A DNA stretch of 64,000 nucleotides, taken from Aurantimonas sp. HBX-1 (GTDB lineage: Bacteria; Pseudomonadota; Alphaproteobacteria; Rhizobiales; Rhizobiaceae). This document shows, in pieces, positions 1 to 8,773 of the stretch. Position 1 is the stretch's first letter. Each line of letters begins with the position of its first letter. A model generated the notes under the pieces. That model was not told the DNA's origin, ran no database searches, and saw nothing but the letters and a program-made list of their open reading frames with translations. Location of the stretch: the NCBI RefSeq assembly GCF_021391535.1, contig NZ_CP090066.1, positions 2,927,501 through 2,991,500 on the forward strand, in the 5' to 3' direction. The position numbers were made by a program, and so were the translations under genes.

Positions 1-637
1 CGCGGCGGGCGATCTCGCGCGCGCCCTCCTCCGCCATGGCGAGCCCCATCAGCCGGGCGCCGCGCTTGACGATATGTTCCAGCTCCTCGACCGTATAGAA
101 ATTCAGCCGCACCGGGATGCCGAAGCGGTCGCGCAGCGGCGTCGTCAGAAGGCCGAGCCGGGTGGTGGCGGCGACGAGGGTGAATTTCGACAGGTCGATC
201 TTCACCGAGCGCGCCGCCGGGCCCTCGCCGATGATCAGGTCGAGCTGGAAATCCTCCATCGCCGGATAGAGGATCTCCTCGACCGCCGGGCTGAGCCGGT
301 GGATCTCGTCGATGAACAGGACGTCGCGCTCTTCAAGGTTCGTGAGCAGCGCAGCGAGATCGCCGGCCTTGGCTATGACCGGGCCGGAAGTGGCGCGGAA
401 ATTGACGCCGAGTTCCTTCGCCATGATCTGCGCCAGCGTCGTCTTGCCGAGGCCGGGCGGGCCGACGAACAGCACGTGGTCGAGCGCCTCGGCGCGATTG
501 CGCGCCGCCTCGATGAACACCTTGAGATTGGCGCGCGCCGCGGCCTGGCCGACGAACTCGTCGAGGCGCTGCGGGCGCAGCGTCGTGTCGAGGTCCTCGC
601 CGCGCTTTTCCGGCGTGATGATGCGGGTCTCGCTCAT
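1..637 (-). CDS. ruvB: Holliday junction branch migration helicase RuvB (partial, 3' end outside window)
   Basis: RuvB is the hexameric AAA+ motor that drives Holliday junction branch migration together with RuvA. The visible 212 residues cover the N-terminal AAA+ part: Walker A GPPGLGKT near residues 59-66, Walker B LFIDE near 107-111, sensor-1 region AATTR near 156-160 and the LRDRFG motif near 168-173, which holds the arginine finger. The ATG at 637 is chosen because translation from it begins with the usual RuvB N-terminus (MSETRI). The gene lies 46 bases downstream of ruvA and probably shares its transcript. The C-terminal winged-helix part is cut off by the window edge. Confidence 0.97.
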   Translation of the reverse strand, partial: MSETRIITPEKRGEDLDTTLRPQRLDEFVGQAAARANLKVFIEAARNRAEALDHVLFVGPPGLGKTTLAQIMAKELGVNFRATSGPVIAKAGDLAALLTNLEERDVLFIDEIHRLSPAVEEILYPAMEDFQLDLIIGEGPAARSVKIDLSKFTLVAATTRLGLLTTPLRDRFGIPVRLNFYTVEELEHIVKRGARLMGLAMAEEGAREIARR

Positions 638-683
638 GGGCGGAGCGCTTCGCGCCAAGCGCCGGCGAAGTCAATCGCGCCGG

Positions 684-1307
684 TCATCGGCTGAGCGCCT
701 TCAGCGCGAGGCGGATGAGGCTCGCCGAAGCGGCCGCGTCGTCACCGGCCTCCTTCACCGCGATCGCCACGGCGGAGGCGGCCTGGTCGCGCGGATAGCC
801 GAGATTGACCAGCGCCGAGACGGCGTCGGCGATCGGGCCCGGCGCGACGCCGTCGCCAAGGCCGCGCTTCAGCGCGAAGGATTCGGCGTCGGCCGCACCG
901 GAGAAGGCCGGCGCCTTGTCGCGCAGCTCGGCGACGATGCGGGCGGCGACCTTCGGCCCGACGCCGGGCGCGCGCGCCACCATCGCCTTGTCCTGAAGGG
1001 CCACGGCATTGGCGAGATCGCCGGTCGAGAGCGTGCCCAGCACCGCCAGCGCCACCTTGGCGCCGACCCCCTGGACGTTCTGCAGCAGGCGGAACCAGCC
1101 GCGCTCGGTCTCGCTGGCAAAGCCGTAGAGCCGGATCATGTCCTCGCGCACATAGGTCTCGATGAACAGCACCACGGCTTCGCCCACCCCGCCGAGCGAG
1201 GCGAGCGTGCGGGCGCCGCAGAATGCCACGTAGCCGACGCCGTGCACGTCGACGACCACGTGGTCCTCGGCGATCTCGTCGAGCGTGCCCTTCAGCTTGC
1301 CGATCAA
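684..1307 (-). CDS. ruvA: Holliday junction DNA-binding subunit RuvA
   Basis: RuvA forms tetramers that hold the four-way junction open and load RuvB. The 207-residue product is of normal length. It begins MIGKLKGTLDE (the OB-fold), carries helix-hairpin-helix glycines in the middle (VQGVGAKVAL and APGVGPKVAARI) and ends in the small domain III that touches RuvB (LVNLGYPRDQA). The start is a TTG at 1307 with a GGAGA Shine-Dalgarno about 7 bases upstream; no ATG fits the conserved N-terminus. It sits between ruvC, 117 bases upstream, and ruvB, giving the standard C-A-B order. Confidence 0.97.
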   Translation of the reverse strand: MIGKLKGTLDEIAEDHVVVDVHGVGYVAFCGARTLASLGGVGEAVVLFIETYVREDMIRLYGFASETERGWFRLLQNVQGVGAKVALAVLGTLSTGDLANAVALQDKAMVARAPGVGPKVAARIVAELRDKAPAFSGAADAESFALKRGLGDGVAPGPIADAVSALVNLGYPRDQAASAVAIAVKEAGDDAAASASLIRLALKALSR

Positions 1308-1424
1308 GGATGGGTCTCCAGGCTGTTGCGGGCGCCCTGCCGACGGCAGGCACGAACGCGGTCGGGCAGCGCCCTGCGCGTCAGCGCCGCATCCCGGCTA
1401 GCACCCTGCGTCCGCCGGGCCAAG

Positions 1425-1952
1425 TCAGGACCGCCCGGCGCCGTCGAACGCCGCACGGGCGGCGGCCGACTGGCGATGATGGCCGTGGCAGATAGCGATG
1501 GCGATGGCGTCCGCCGCGTCGTCGGAGTCGAAGGTCGCCTTGGGCATCAGCACCTTCACCATCATGTGGATCTGCTTCTTGTCGCCATGGCCGACCCCGA
1601 TCACCGTCTTCTTGACCGCGTTCGGCGCGTATTCGGCCACCGGCAAGCCGGCCAGCGCCGGCACCAGCATGGCGATGCCGCGGGCCTGGCCGAGCTTCAG
1701 CGTCGCCACCGCGTCCTTGTTGACGAAGGTCTGCTCCACCGCCGCCTCGTGCGGCGCATGCGCCAGGATCACCGCGGTCAGTCCGTCATGCAGCGTCTTC
1801 AGGCGTGTGGCGAGGTCGGTCTTGGCATCCGACTTCACCGTGCCGCTGGCCACGAAGCGCAGCGAGTTGCCGATGATCTCGACCACCCCCCAGCCGGTAT
1901 TCCTCAGTCCCGGATCGATGCCGATGATGCGAATGACCCGCTCCTGCAACAT
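1425..1952 (-). CDS. ruvC: Holliday junction endonuclease RuvC
   Basis: RuvC is the dimeric RNase H-fold nuclease that cuts Holliday junctions symmetrically. The 175-residue protein shows all four metal-binding acids: D13 in IGIDPG, E73 in AVEQTF, and D145 and D148 in DDAADAIAIA. The frame is open far upstream, but similarity begins only at MLQERVIRI, so the ATG at 1952 is used. It is the first gene of the ruvCAB set. In many alphaproteobacteria yebC lies directly upstream; here an opposing hydrolase gene separates the two. No convincing LexA box was found upstream. Confidence 0.97.
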   Translation of the reverse strand: MLQERVIRIIGIDPGLRNTGWGVVEIIGNSLRFVASGTVKSDAKTDLATRLKTLHDGLTAVILAHAPHEAAVEQTFVNKDAVATLKLGQARGIAMLVPALAGLPVAEYAPNAVKKTVIGVGHGDKKQIHMMVKVLMPKATFDSDDAADAIAIAICHGHHRQSAAARAAFDGAGRS

Positions 1953-2127
1953 TGTCTTAACCTTTACGCCTACCCGAATCTCCGCGCATTGAGAAGACGA
2001 AGCATGAACAAAACAAAAACGAAGAGCGTTTCGACGCGCGCTTTGCGGAAAGTACTCCGATTCACGCCGCGATATCGCCGGATCAGCTTTCGGTGAACGG
2101 GGTGCGGCGCGGCAGGAACCGCCCCAT

Positions 2128-3171
2128 GTGGCGCCGATGATGATTTCCCGACGCCGCCTCGTGGCCGCCAGTCTCGCCGCGCTGATTCTCGTTCCCACCG
2201 GCGCAAACGCGCAGGATGCCGGGGACCGCCCCTCCTTCCAGCCGGCGATCGAGCGCGCCCGCGGCCTGGATCCGGTCGAGACGCTGCTGGTGGCGCAAGG
2301 CGGCGAGGTGTTGGTCGACGAGGGTTTTCGCGGCCACGCGACGGGTGAGCCGACCAACATCAAGTCGGCGTCGAAATCGATCATCTCGGCGCTGGTCGGG
2401 ATCGCCATCGACAAGGGCGTGCTGGACGGCGTCGACCAGAAGATCGCGCCGCTCCTGCGCGACAAGCTGCCGGCCGACCCGGATCCGCGCATGGCCGAGG
2501 TGACGATCGGCCACCTGCTGTCGATGCAGGCGGGGCTCGGGCGAACATCCGGGGCGAACTACGGCAGTTGGGTCGCCAGCCGCGACTGGGTGCGCGCGGC
2601 GCTGGCGATGCCCTTCGAGACCGACCCGGGCGGGTCGATGCTCTATTCCACCGGCTCGACGCATCTTCTGTCGGCGATCCTGACCCGCGAGACCGGCCGG
2701 TCGACGCTGGAACTCGCCCGCGACTGGCTGGGCGACACGGGGGTCTCGATCACCGCCTGGGAACGCGATCCGCAGGGCATCTATCTCGGCGGTAACCAGA
2801 TGGCGATGACGCCGCGCTCGCTGCTGGCCTTCGGCGAACTCTACCGCAATGGCGGCAAGGCACCCGACGGGCGCAGCGTCATCCCGGCCGACTGGATCGC
2901 CGCGTCGTGGGAGCCGCGGACGCAGTCGCGCTTCCATGCCGGGCGCTACGGCTATGGCTGGTTCATCGAGGAATTCGGCGGCTACGACGTGCGCTATGGC
3001 TGGGGCTATGGCGGCCAGATGGTCTACGTGCTGCCGGAACTCGACCTGACGGTGGTGATCACCTCCGACGCGACCAGCCCGTCTGGGCGGACCGGCCACC
3101 GCGAGGCGCTGCACCGGCTCGTCACCGAGACGATCGTGCCGGCAGCAGCAGCCCGCCAGCCGGAAGGATAG
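2128..3171 (+). CDS. Exported serine hydrolase, beta-lactamase / class C family
   Basis: This is a 347-residue penicillin-binding-like serine hydrolase (family S12/EstB-type fold), probably periplasmic. It has a signal peptide (arginines followed by a hydrophobic stretch ending GANAQ). The nucleophile motif is S-A-S-K near residues 80-83 and the second motif is YSTG near 173. A glycine-rich YGGQ segment lies where the third motif usually falls. Expected activities include esterase, D-aminopeptidase or beta-lactam binding; the substrate cannot be read. The GTG at 2128 has an AGGAA Shine-Dalgarno about 9 bases upstream, but ATGs at 2137 and 2140 are alternatives. The gene opposes both neighbours and interrupts the yebC-ruvC pair. 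Confidence 0.88.
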   Translation: MAPMMISRRRLVAASLAALILVPTGANAQDAGDRPSFQPAIERARGLDPVETLLVAQGGEVLVDEGFRGHATGEPTNIKSASKSIISALVGIAIDKGVLDGVDQKIAPLLRDKLPADPDPRMAEVTIGHLLSMQAGLGRTSGANYGSWVASRDWVRAALAMPFETDPGGSMLYSTGSTHLLSAILTRETGRSTLELARDWLGDTGVSITAWERDPQGIYLGGNQMAMTPRSLLAFGELYRNGGKAPDGRSVIPADWIAASWEPRTQSRFHAGRYGYGWFIEEFGGYDVRYGWGYGGQMVYVLPELDLTVVITSDATSPSGRTGHREALHRLVTETIVPAAAARQPEG

Positions 3172-3181
3172 GCTCTCCGCC

Positions 3182-3931
3182 TCAGGCGGCCGAGAGCTTG
3201 GCCATCACCGCGTCGTCGACCTCGAAATTGGCGTAGACGTTCTGCACGTCGTCGTCGTCGTCGAGATTGGCGATGAGCTTCATCACGCTGATCGCCTTGT
3301 CCTCATCGACCGGCGTCCCGGTCTGCGGCCGCCAGATGGTGCGCACGCTCTCCGCCTCGCCCAGCGACTTCTCCAGCGCGCCGGAGACCTCGTTCAGATC
3401 CTCGAAGGCGGTGATGATCGTGTGGCCATTCTCGTCGGAGATGACATCGTCGGCGCCGGCCTCGATGGCGGCTTCCATGACCTTGTCGACGCTGCCGGCG
3501 GCGGCCGGGTAGACGATCTCGCCGACCTTGTCGAACATGAAGGCGACCGAGCCGGTCTCGCCCATCGCGCCGCCCGACTTGGTGAAATAGGAGCGGACGT
3601 TGGAGGCGGTGCGGTTGCGGTTGTCGGTCAGCGCCTCGACGATCACCGCGACCCCGCCCGGCCCGTAGCCCTCGTAGCGGATCTCCTCGTAGGTTTCGGC
3701 ATCGCCGCCGGCGGCCTTCTTGACCGCCCGCTCGATGTTGTCCTTCGGCATCGACTGCGCCTTGGCGTTGTTGATGGCCAGGCGCAGGCGCGGGTTCATG
3801 TCGGGGTCGGGCAGACCGGACTTCGCCGCCACGGTGATCTCGCGCGCGAGCTTGGAGAACAGCTTCGAGCGGACCGCATCCTGGCGGCCCTTGCGATGCA
3901 TGATGTTCTTGAACTGTGAATGGCCGGCCAT
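3182..3931 (-). CDS. yebC: YebC/PmpR family protein
   Basis: A 249-residue member of the YebC/PmpR (TACO1-like) family. The diagnostic N-terminus MAGHSQFKNIMHRKG is present, followed by the conserved block MNPRLRLAINNAKAQ and the acidic C-terminal domain. Older literature treats the family as transcriptional regulators; bacterial and mitochondrial members are now linked to relief of ribosome stalling at proline-rich stretches. The stop lies 10 bases from the convergent hydrolase stop. Its usual company is ruvC, which is still close by. Confidence 0.96.
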   Translation of the reverse strand: MAGHSQFKNIMHRKGRQDAVRSKLFSKLAREITVAAKSGLPDPDMNPRLRLAINNAKAQSMPKDNIERAVKKAAGGDAETYEEIRYEGYGPGGVAVIVEALTDNRNRTASNVRSYFTKSGGAMGETGSVAFMFDKVGEIVYPAAAGSVDKVMEAAIEAGADDVISDENGHTIITAFEDLNEVSGALEKSLGEAESVRTIWRPQTGTPVDEDKAISVMKLIANLDDDDDVQNVYANFEVDDAVMAKLSAA

Positions 3932-4021
3932 GGCGAACCCGTCTGTCTAAGCGTGATGGTGCCCGTCATAGTAAAGGACAGGCGAAACGTCCAGAACGGC
4001 CCGATGCATGAGAGACCCGAC

Positions 4022-4546
4022 ATGAGCGACCCGACCACGAACCACCGGATCGAACCGGTGACGCTGCCGGCCCTGCCGCTGACCGGCGGCTGCCAGTGCG
4101 GCGGCGTGCGCTACACGATCGCGGCGCCGCCATCGGTCTTCTATCTCTGCCACTGCACCGAGTGCCAGACCCAGACGTCGAGCGCCTTCGGCGAGTCGCT
4201 GCGGGTTGATCCGGCATTGGTGACGATCACCGGTACGATGGCGACCACCCGGCGCCTCTCGGACAGCGGCACGGTGCGGCTCGGGGACTTCTGCCCGGAA
4301 TGCGGCGTGCGCATCCAGCACCGCTCCGAGGGCGACCCGTCCCGCGTCAACATCAAGGCGGGCACGCTGGACGACACGTCGTGGCTGGTTCCGGCCGGGC
4401 ATATCTGGACGGCGTCGAAACAGGCCTTCGTGCGGATCGGCGCGGACGAGCTCGCCTATCCCCACGCGCCGGAAGACCGCTTCGCCGCCCTGATCGCCCG
4501 CTGGCAGGCGATGGTCGCAGCGGGGGCCACCCATCGGAGCGAGTGA
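4022..4546 (+). CDS. GFA family zinc protein (glutathione-dependent formaldehyde-activating enzyme-like)
   Basis: A 174-residue protein of the GFA/CENP-V fold, which binds zinc through cysteines. The ligands appear in order: GGCQCGGVRY, then LCHCTECQTQ, then FCPECGVRI. True Gfa condenses formaldehyde with glutathione, but most paralogues in this family have no proven substrate, so only the family is assigned. The open frame starts further upstream; the ATG at 4022 is chosen because it follows a GAGAGACC purine-rich stretch and the upstream codons lack family similarity. It is divergent from yebC. Confidence 0.9.
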   Translation: MSDPTTNHRIEPVTLPALPLTGGCQCGGVRYTIAAPPSVFYLCHCTECQTQTSSAFGESLRVDPALVTITGTMATTRRLSDSGTVRLGDFCPECGVRIQHRSEGDPSRVNIKAGTLDDTSWLVPAGHIWTASKQAFVRIGADELAYPHAPEDRFAALIARWQAMVAAGATHRSE

Positions 4547-4670
4547 ACGGCCAAACCAGCGGGACGCGATGACGCCATGGTGATTTTGCTTCTCCTGCCG
4601 GAACGGTAGCCTCTTGCCGTGAGCGGCCGGCGTGCCCCCGCGTCCGCGCCGATGGTCAGGAGATGCGACC

Positions 4671-5285
4671 ATGCGATATCGCGCTGCGCTGTTCCGATCC
4701 GCCCTTTGGACAGGCGTCGTTCTCGCGGCGCTGCCCGCTTCGGCGGAGACGGTGGAGCCGGGCGCCGGGCCCCAGCCCCATTCCCTGCAGGACAGCCATC
4801 CGACCGAAGCCCGCCTCTTCGCCACGCTGAAGGACGCCCGTACGGAGGCGGAGGGCCGCGCCGCCGAGTCCGCCATCTGGCGCCACTGGATGGCGGCGGC
4901 CCCGGACCTTGCGACCCGGCAGCTTCTCGAGCGCGCGATGGAACGGCGGGAGAGCTACGACTTCGCCGGCGCCCGCAGTCTGCTGGACGAGGCGATCGCC
5001 GCCGCGCCGACTTACGCCGAAGCCTGGAACCAGCGCGGATTCGTGCGCTTCCTGCAGGACGATTTCGACGGGGCGCTCGCCGACGTTGATCAGGCCATCC
5101 AGCTGGAGCCAAGGCACTTCGCGGCGATGTCCGGCCGCGCCATCATCCTGATGCGTCAGGGCCGCTTCGGCCTCGCACAGAACCAGCTACGCGCCGCCGT
5201 CGCGATCCATCCCTTCCTCAAGGAGCGTTCGATGATCGTGCCGGAGCCGGCACGCAGCCCGCGCCCGCCGGGGGTCGACCTGTGA
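4671..5285 (+). CDS. Exported TPR-repeat protein (paralogue of the gene at 54617)
   Basis: A 204-residue protein with a signal peptide (hydrophobic stretch ending PASAET) and a C-terminal pair of TPR-like helices. The block LLDEAI-AAPTYAEAWNQRG is followed by a second unit with LEPRHFAAM. The same arrangement occurs in the protein at 54617-55363, including YAEAWN and EPRH at matching positions, so the two are paralogues. The role is probably periplasmic protein-protein contact; no partner can be named. The ATG at 4671 follows a GGAG six to ten bases upstream. It lies 34 bases before the metallo-hydrolase gene and may be co-transcribed with it. Confidence 0.85.
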   Translation: MRYRAALFRSALWTGVVLAALPASAETVEPGAGPQPHSLQDSHPTEARLFATLKDARTEAEGRAAESAIWRHWMAAAPDLATRQLLERAMERRESYDFAGARSLLDEAIAAAPTYAEAWNQRGFVRFLQDDFDGALADVDQAIQLEPRHFAAMSGRAIILMRQGRFGLAQNQLRAAVAIHPFLKERSMIVPEPARSPRPPGVDL

Positions 5286-5319
5286 CGCGCCGGTGCCGAA
5301 CGTTGCAGGGAGCCCGCCG

Positions 5320-6120
5320 ATGAAACGTCTCGCCCTTGCCATCCTGCTCGCCGGCCTCGCCCTCGCCCCCGGGACTGCGCTTGCGCAGATGGTGCCGAGC
5401 ACCTGCCATGCGGTCGCCGAAGCGGTGCCGCGCGCCACCTTCGTGTCGATGGGGGGACCGACGCGGCTCGCCCAGATCGGCGAGGACGTGACGATCACCT
5501 ACGTCACCCACGCCACCTACCGCATCGAGAGCCCCGGCGGCGTGGTCGTCGCGACGGACTTCGCCGGCTATGCGGGCGAGACGACGCCGGACATCGTGAC
5601 GATGAACAAGGCGCATTCCTCGCACAACACCCCCTTCCCCGACCCCGGCATCCCGCACGTGCTGCGGGGCTGGAACCCGGAAGGCGGTCCGGCGCGCCAT
5701 GCCCTTACCGTCGACGACATGTATGTGCGCAACGTGCCGACGGACATCCGCAGCTACGGCGGCATGGAGCCGGACGGCAATTCGATCTTCATCTTCGAGG
5801 TCGCGGGCCTGTGCATCGGCCATCTCGGCCATTTGCACCACCGGCTGACGGATGCCGACTTCGCCCAGATCGGCCGGCTCGACATCGTCATGGTGCCGGT
5901 GGATGGCGGCCTCACGATGAGCCAGGAGGGGATCGGCGAGATCACCGAGCGGCTGCGCTCGTCGATCGTCCTGCCGATGCACCGCTTCAGCGGCCCGATC
6001 GAGCGCTTCCTCGCCCGACTGCCCGACTTCGCGGTGGAGAGGCGCGACGAGCCGAGCTTCACCGTCTCGGTCCGCACCCTGCCGCGGACGCCGACGGTGA
6101 TCGTGCTCGCCGGCGTCTAG
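5320..6120 (+). CDS. Exported MBL-fold metallo-hydrolase, UlaG-like
   Basis: A 266-residue protein with a clear signal peptide (MKRLALAILL, cleavage after GTALAQ). The fold is metallo-beta-lactamase, UlaG-like: YVTHATYRIES, then VVATDFAGYAG, then an altered metal motif KAHSSHNTPF where HxHxDH is usual. Later come CIGHLGHLHH and VPVDGG, typical of UlaG-type lactonase relatives. The weakened HxHxDH means activity is uncertain. The start at 5320 follows CAGGGAG by about 7 bases. It follows the TPR gene and is convergent with the terC-like gene. Confidence 0.87.
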   Translation: MKRLALAILLAGLALAPGTALAQMVPSTCHAVAEAVPRATFVSMGGPTRLAQIGEDVTITYVTHATYRIESPGGVVVATDFAGYAGETTPDIVTMNKAHSSHNTPFPDPGIPHVLRGWNPEGGPARHALTVDDMYVRNVPTDIRSYGGMEPDGNSIFIFEVAGLCIGHLGHLHHRLTDADFAQIGRLDIVMVPVDGGLTMSQEGIGEITERLRSSIVLPMHRFSGPIERFLARLPDFAVERRDEPSFTVSVRTLPRTPTVIVLAGV

Positions 6121-6156
6121 GCGGATGGGGCGGGGCGCCGGACCGCGCCCTACGTT

Positions 6157-6963
6157 TCAGCCGATCGTGGGCGGGCCGCCGTGCGGCTGGGCCGGGACGG
6201 TCGCGGCCGATCCGCCGCCCGAATGGCCCGTGTCCTTGTGGCGCTTGCGCCGCGCCAGGATGTTGAGGAACTCGACCAGCGCCGAGAAGGCCATCGCCGC
6301 ATAGATGTAGCCCTTCGGCACATGGAAGCCGAAGCCGTCGGCGATAAGCGTCGTGCCGATCATCAGCAGGAACCCGAGCGCCAGCATTACGATGGTCGGG
6401 TTCGCCTCGATGAAGCGTGCCAGCGGATCGGCCGCCAGCAGCATCACCAGCACCGCGGCGACGACCGCGATGACCATGATGCCGATCTCGTCGGTCATGC
6501 CGACGGCCGTGATGATGGAGTCCACCGAGAACACCAGGTCAAGCAGCAGGATCTGGACGATGGCCGCGCCGAAGGTGATCGAGACGGCGTTTCCGACCAT
6601 CGTGTCCTTGTGGTCGACCGGGTCGACGGAGTGGTGGATCTCCCGGGTCGCCTTCCAGACGAGGAACAGGCCGCCGGCGATCAGGATGATGTCGCGCCAG
6701 GAGAAACCGTGGCCGAAGGCCTCGAACAGCGGTTCGGTCAGCTGCACGATGAAGGCGACGGTCGACAGGAGGCCGAGCCGCAGGATCAGGGCGAGGCCGA
6801 TGCCGAGACGGCGGGCCTTCTGGCGCTGCGCCTCGGGGAGCTTGTTCGACAGGATCGAGATGAAGATGAGATTGTCGATGCCGAGGACGATCTCCATGAC
6901 CACCAGCGTCGCCAGGGCGACATAGGCAGTGGGATCGGCAAGGAAGTCGAACATATCGGCCAC
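6157..6963 (-). CDS. TerC family integral membrane protein
   Basis: A 268-residue membrane protein of the TerC/Alx group, many of which export Mn2+ or other metals. The family signature with membrane-buried acids is present: EIVLGIDNLIFISIL near residue 24 and LLDLVFSVDSIITAVG in the second repeat. Seven or so hydrophobic segments can be counted, plus a His/Gly-rich C-terminal tail. The start is GTG at 6963 with an internal ATG at 6954 as an alternative. I looked for a yybP-ykoY manganese riboswitch in the leader and did not find one. Confidence 0.93.
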   Translation of the reverse strand: MADMFDFLADPTAYVALATLVVMEIVLGIDNLIFISILSNKLPEAQRQKARRLGIGLALILRLGLLSTVAFIVQLTEPLFEAFGHGFSWRDIILIAGGLFLVWKATREIHHSVDPVDHKDTMVGNAVSITFGAAIVQILLLDLVFSVDSIITAVGMTDEIGIMVIAVVAAVLVMLLAADPLARFIEANPTIVMLALGFLLMIGTTLIADGFGFHVPKGYIYAAMAFSALVEFLNILARRKRHKDTGHSGGGSAATVPAQPHGGPPTIG

Positions 6964-7056
6964 GGCAGGCTCCGGTCACGCGAGAGGTATGCCCGCGTGC
7001 GACAGCTTCGCCGGCCGGTGCAAGATGGGGCAGCCACCTGCACCGTACCAGTGGCG

Positions 7057-7878
7057 CTACCAGAAATCCGGCACGACTTCCGTCAGGCGCGGGCCGATGC
7101 GCACCGGCGAGACCTTTTCCGCCAGCCCGGTGCGGTCGGAGATCTCGACGGCGAGGCCACAGAGCGTCGCCGGCCCCTGCGCCGCCTCGTAGCGGCCGCG
7201 CGGCAGCTTGGTGACGAAGCGGTGGATCGGCTCCTCCTTCTCCATGCCGAGCGAGGAATCGTAGTCGCCGCACATGCCGGCATCCGACTGGTAGGCGGTG
7301 CCGCCGACGAGGATCTGGTGGTCGGCGGTCGGCACATGGGTGTGGGTGCCGACGACGAGGCTGACCCGTCCGTCGAGGAAATGCGCGAAACACTGCTTCT
7401 CGCTGGTCGCCTCGGCGTGGAAGTCGAAGACGATCGCGTCCACCTGCTCGCCCAGCGGACAGGTCGAGACGAGATGCTCGGCGGCGGCGAAGGGATCGTC
7501 GAGGTCGGGCGACATGAACACCCGGCCCATGATGTTGGCGACCAGCACGCGTGCGCCGTTCCGCGCCTCGAACAGGCCCGAGCCGTTGCCGGGCGCGCCC
7601 CTGGGGTAGTTGACCGGGCGCAGGAAGCGCGGCTCGCGCGGCGCGAAGCTCAGCGCCTCGCGCTGGTCCCAGACGTGGTTGCCGGTGGTGACGACGTCGG
7701 CGCCCGCCGCCAGCGTGGCGTTGAAGATGTCCTCGGTGATGCCGAAGCCGCCGGCGGCGTTCTCGCCGTTCACCACGACGAAATCGAGCCGCCAGTCGGA
7801 GACCAGGCCCGGCAGCTGCTCGAAGACCGCCGTGCGCCCGGTGCGGCCGACCATGTCGCCGAGAAACAGGAACCGCAT
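7057..7878 (-). CDS. YmdB-like metallophosphoesterase (TIGR00282 family)
   Basis: A 273-residue calcineurin-like phosphoesterase. Metal-binding motifs run in order: FLGDMVGR, VVNGENAAGG, TTGNHVWD, VFDFHAEATSEK and VVGTHTHVPT. This is the YmdB family, whose Bacillus member hydrolyses 2',3'-cyclic nucleotides; other members are predicted phosphodiesterases in the cytoplasm. Length and motif order are normal, so the enzyme is probably active. The ATG at 7878 begins the conserved MRFLFLGD. In several rhizobial genomes the gene lies close to the 5-formyl-THF cyclo-ligase gene, as it does here. Confidence 0.94.
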   Translation of the reverse strand: MRFLFLGDMVGRTGRTAVFEQLPGLVSDWRLDFVVVNGENAAGGFGITEDIFNATLAAGADVVTTGNHVWDQREALSFAPREPRFLRPVNYPRGAPGNGSGLFEARNGARVLVANIMGRVFMSPDLDDPFAAAEHLVSTCPLGEQVDAIVFDFHAEATSEKQCFAHFLDGRVSLVVGTHTHVPTADHQILVGGTAYQSDAGMCGDYDSSLGMEKEEPIHRFVTKLPRGRYEAAQGPATLCGLAVEISDRTGLAEKVSPVRIGPRLTEVVPDFW

Positions 7879-8257
7879 CAGTTCGCCCCCCGCCGCAGCG
7901 GCAACAAAGTCGTTGGCCGGCTTATGGACGGGTTCCGGCCACGGGTCTGCCGCGAAACCGGCAACAAGCTGCCCGAATGCTCGTCCACAGGGGTTCGGCG
8001 CGCGGCTGACGCTGCGCGAGGCCGGCGATCCCGCCGGTCCATCCCAAAGTCTTGTCCTCGCGCACGAGGCGCAATGTCGCGATCTTCTTCGCAATGCGTT
8101 GAGACATTCGCGGACAGGATGGCGACGGGAGCTGCGCGCAAAGAGAGTTCGGTCATGTCGGACTTTCGGTAAGCCTCCGGGGCCCTTGCCCCGACGCAGC
8201 ATCGGTGAACAGAAACCCTGCCTTGCGGAAGCCGGGTATCGCACGAGGACACAGGCC
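7879..8257. other. Intergenic stretch, nothing recognised
   Basis: This 379-base spacer separates the divergent YmdB-like and CAP genes and must hold both promoters. I saw no riboswitch, tRNA or terminator. Short frames here lack a Shine-Dalgarno and do not resemble known proteins. Confidence 0.5.
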
Positions 8258-8773
8258 ATGAAAACCACCCCCGTCACCCGTCTCGGCGCCCTGCGCGTGG
8301 CCGCGCTCGCCGCCGTGCTCTTCGTCACCGGCTGCACGGCGACCCCCGGCTCGATCGACGTCGCCGACACGCGTGCGATTTCCGTCGACCGCAGCGCCGG
8401 GCTCGCCCGCGTCAACGCATTCCGCTCGACGCACGGCCTGCCGGCGCTGCGCTACAGTTCGGTGCTCGACGAGGCGGCGACGCGGCAGGCGCGCGCCATG
8501 GCCGCCCGCGGCAAGCTCAGCCACTCGGTCGAGGGGGCCCTGCCGGCTCGGGTCAAGGCCTATGGCTACGACTACGGCAGCGTGGCGGAGAATATCGGCT
8601 GGAACTATCCCTCCACCGCGGCGGTGATCAGGGGCTGGGAGAATTCGGCCGGGCATCGCCGCAATCTGTTGAAGCCGGACGTCACGGAGATCGGCTTTGC
8701 CGCCGCGACCGGCCGTAACGGCCAGCCCTACTGGGCGATGATCCTCGGCACCAAAGTCAAGCGTCGCGGCTAG
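8258..8773 (+). CDS. CAP (SCP/PR1-like) domain lipoprotein
   Basis: A 171-residue protein with a lipoprotein signal: a hydrophobic stretch ending in the lipobox V-T-G-C, with the lipidated cysteine near residue 27. The mature part is one CAP domain: RVNAFRSTHGLPAL, the conserved LSHSVEG histidine region, SVAENIGW and SAGHRRNLL. Bacterial CAP proteins are common at the cell surface, but their biochemical role is mostly unknown. The start at 8258 is the only ATG that gives a full signal peptide. Its stop overlaps the convergent cyclo-ligase stop by a few bases. Confidence 0.92.
   Translation: MKTTPVTRLGALRVAALAAVLFVTGCTATPGSIDVADTRAISVDRSAGLARVNAFRSTHGLPALRYSSVLDEAATRQARAMAARGKLSHSVEGALPARVKAYGYDYGSVAENIGWNYPSTAAVIRGWENSAGHRRNLLKPDVTEIGFAAATGRNGQPYWAMILGTKVKRRG

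Noticed and set aside
1995..2009. Possible LexA box (GTTC-N7-GTTC type) upstream of ruvC
   Set aside because: The best match reads AGAC-N7-GAAC on the plus strand, with two mismatches in one half. Too weak to call.
6964..7056. yybP-ykoY manganese riboswitch before the TerC-family gene
   Set aside because: TerC/Alx genes often have one, but neither conserved internal-loop sequences nor a terminator hairpin is visible in this short leader.
6181..8172. 663-codon plus-strand frame opposite the TerC and YmdB-like genes
   Set aside because: It spans two well-supported minus-strand genes and has the His/Arg/Asp-rich composition typical of antisense frames in high-GC DNA.
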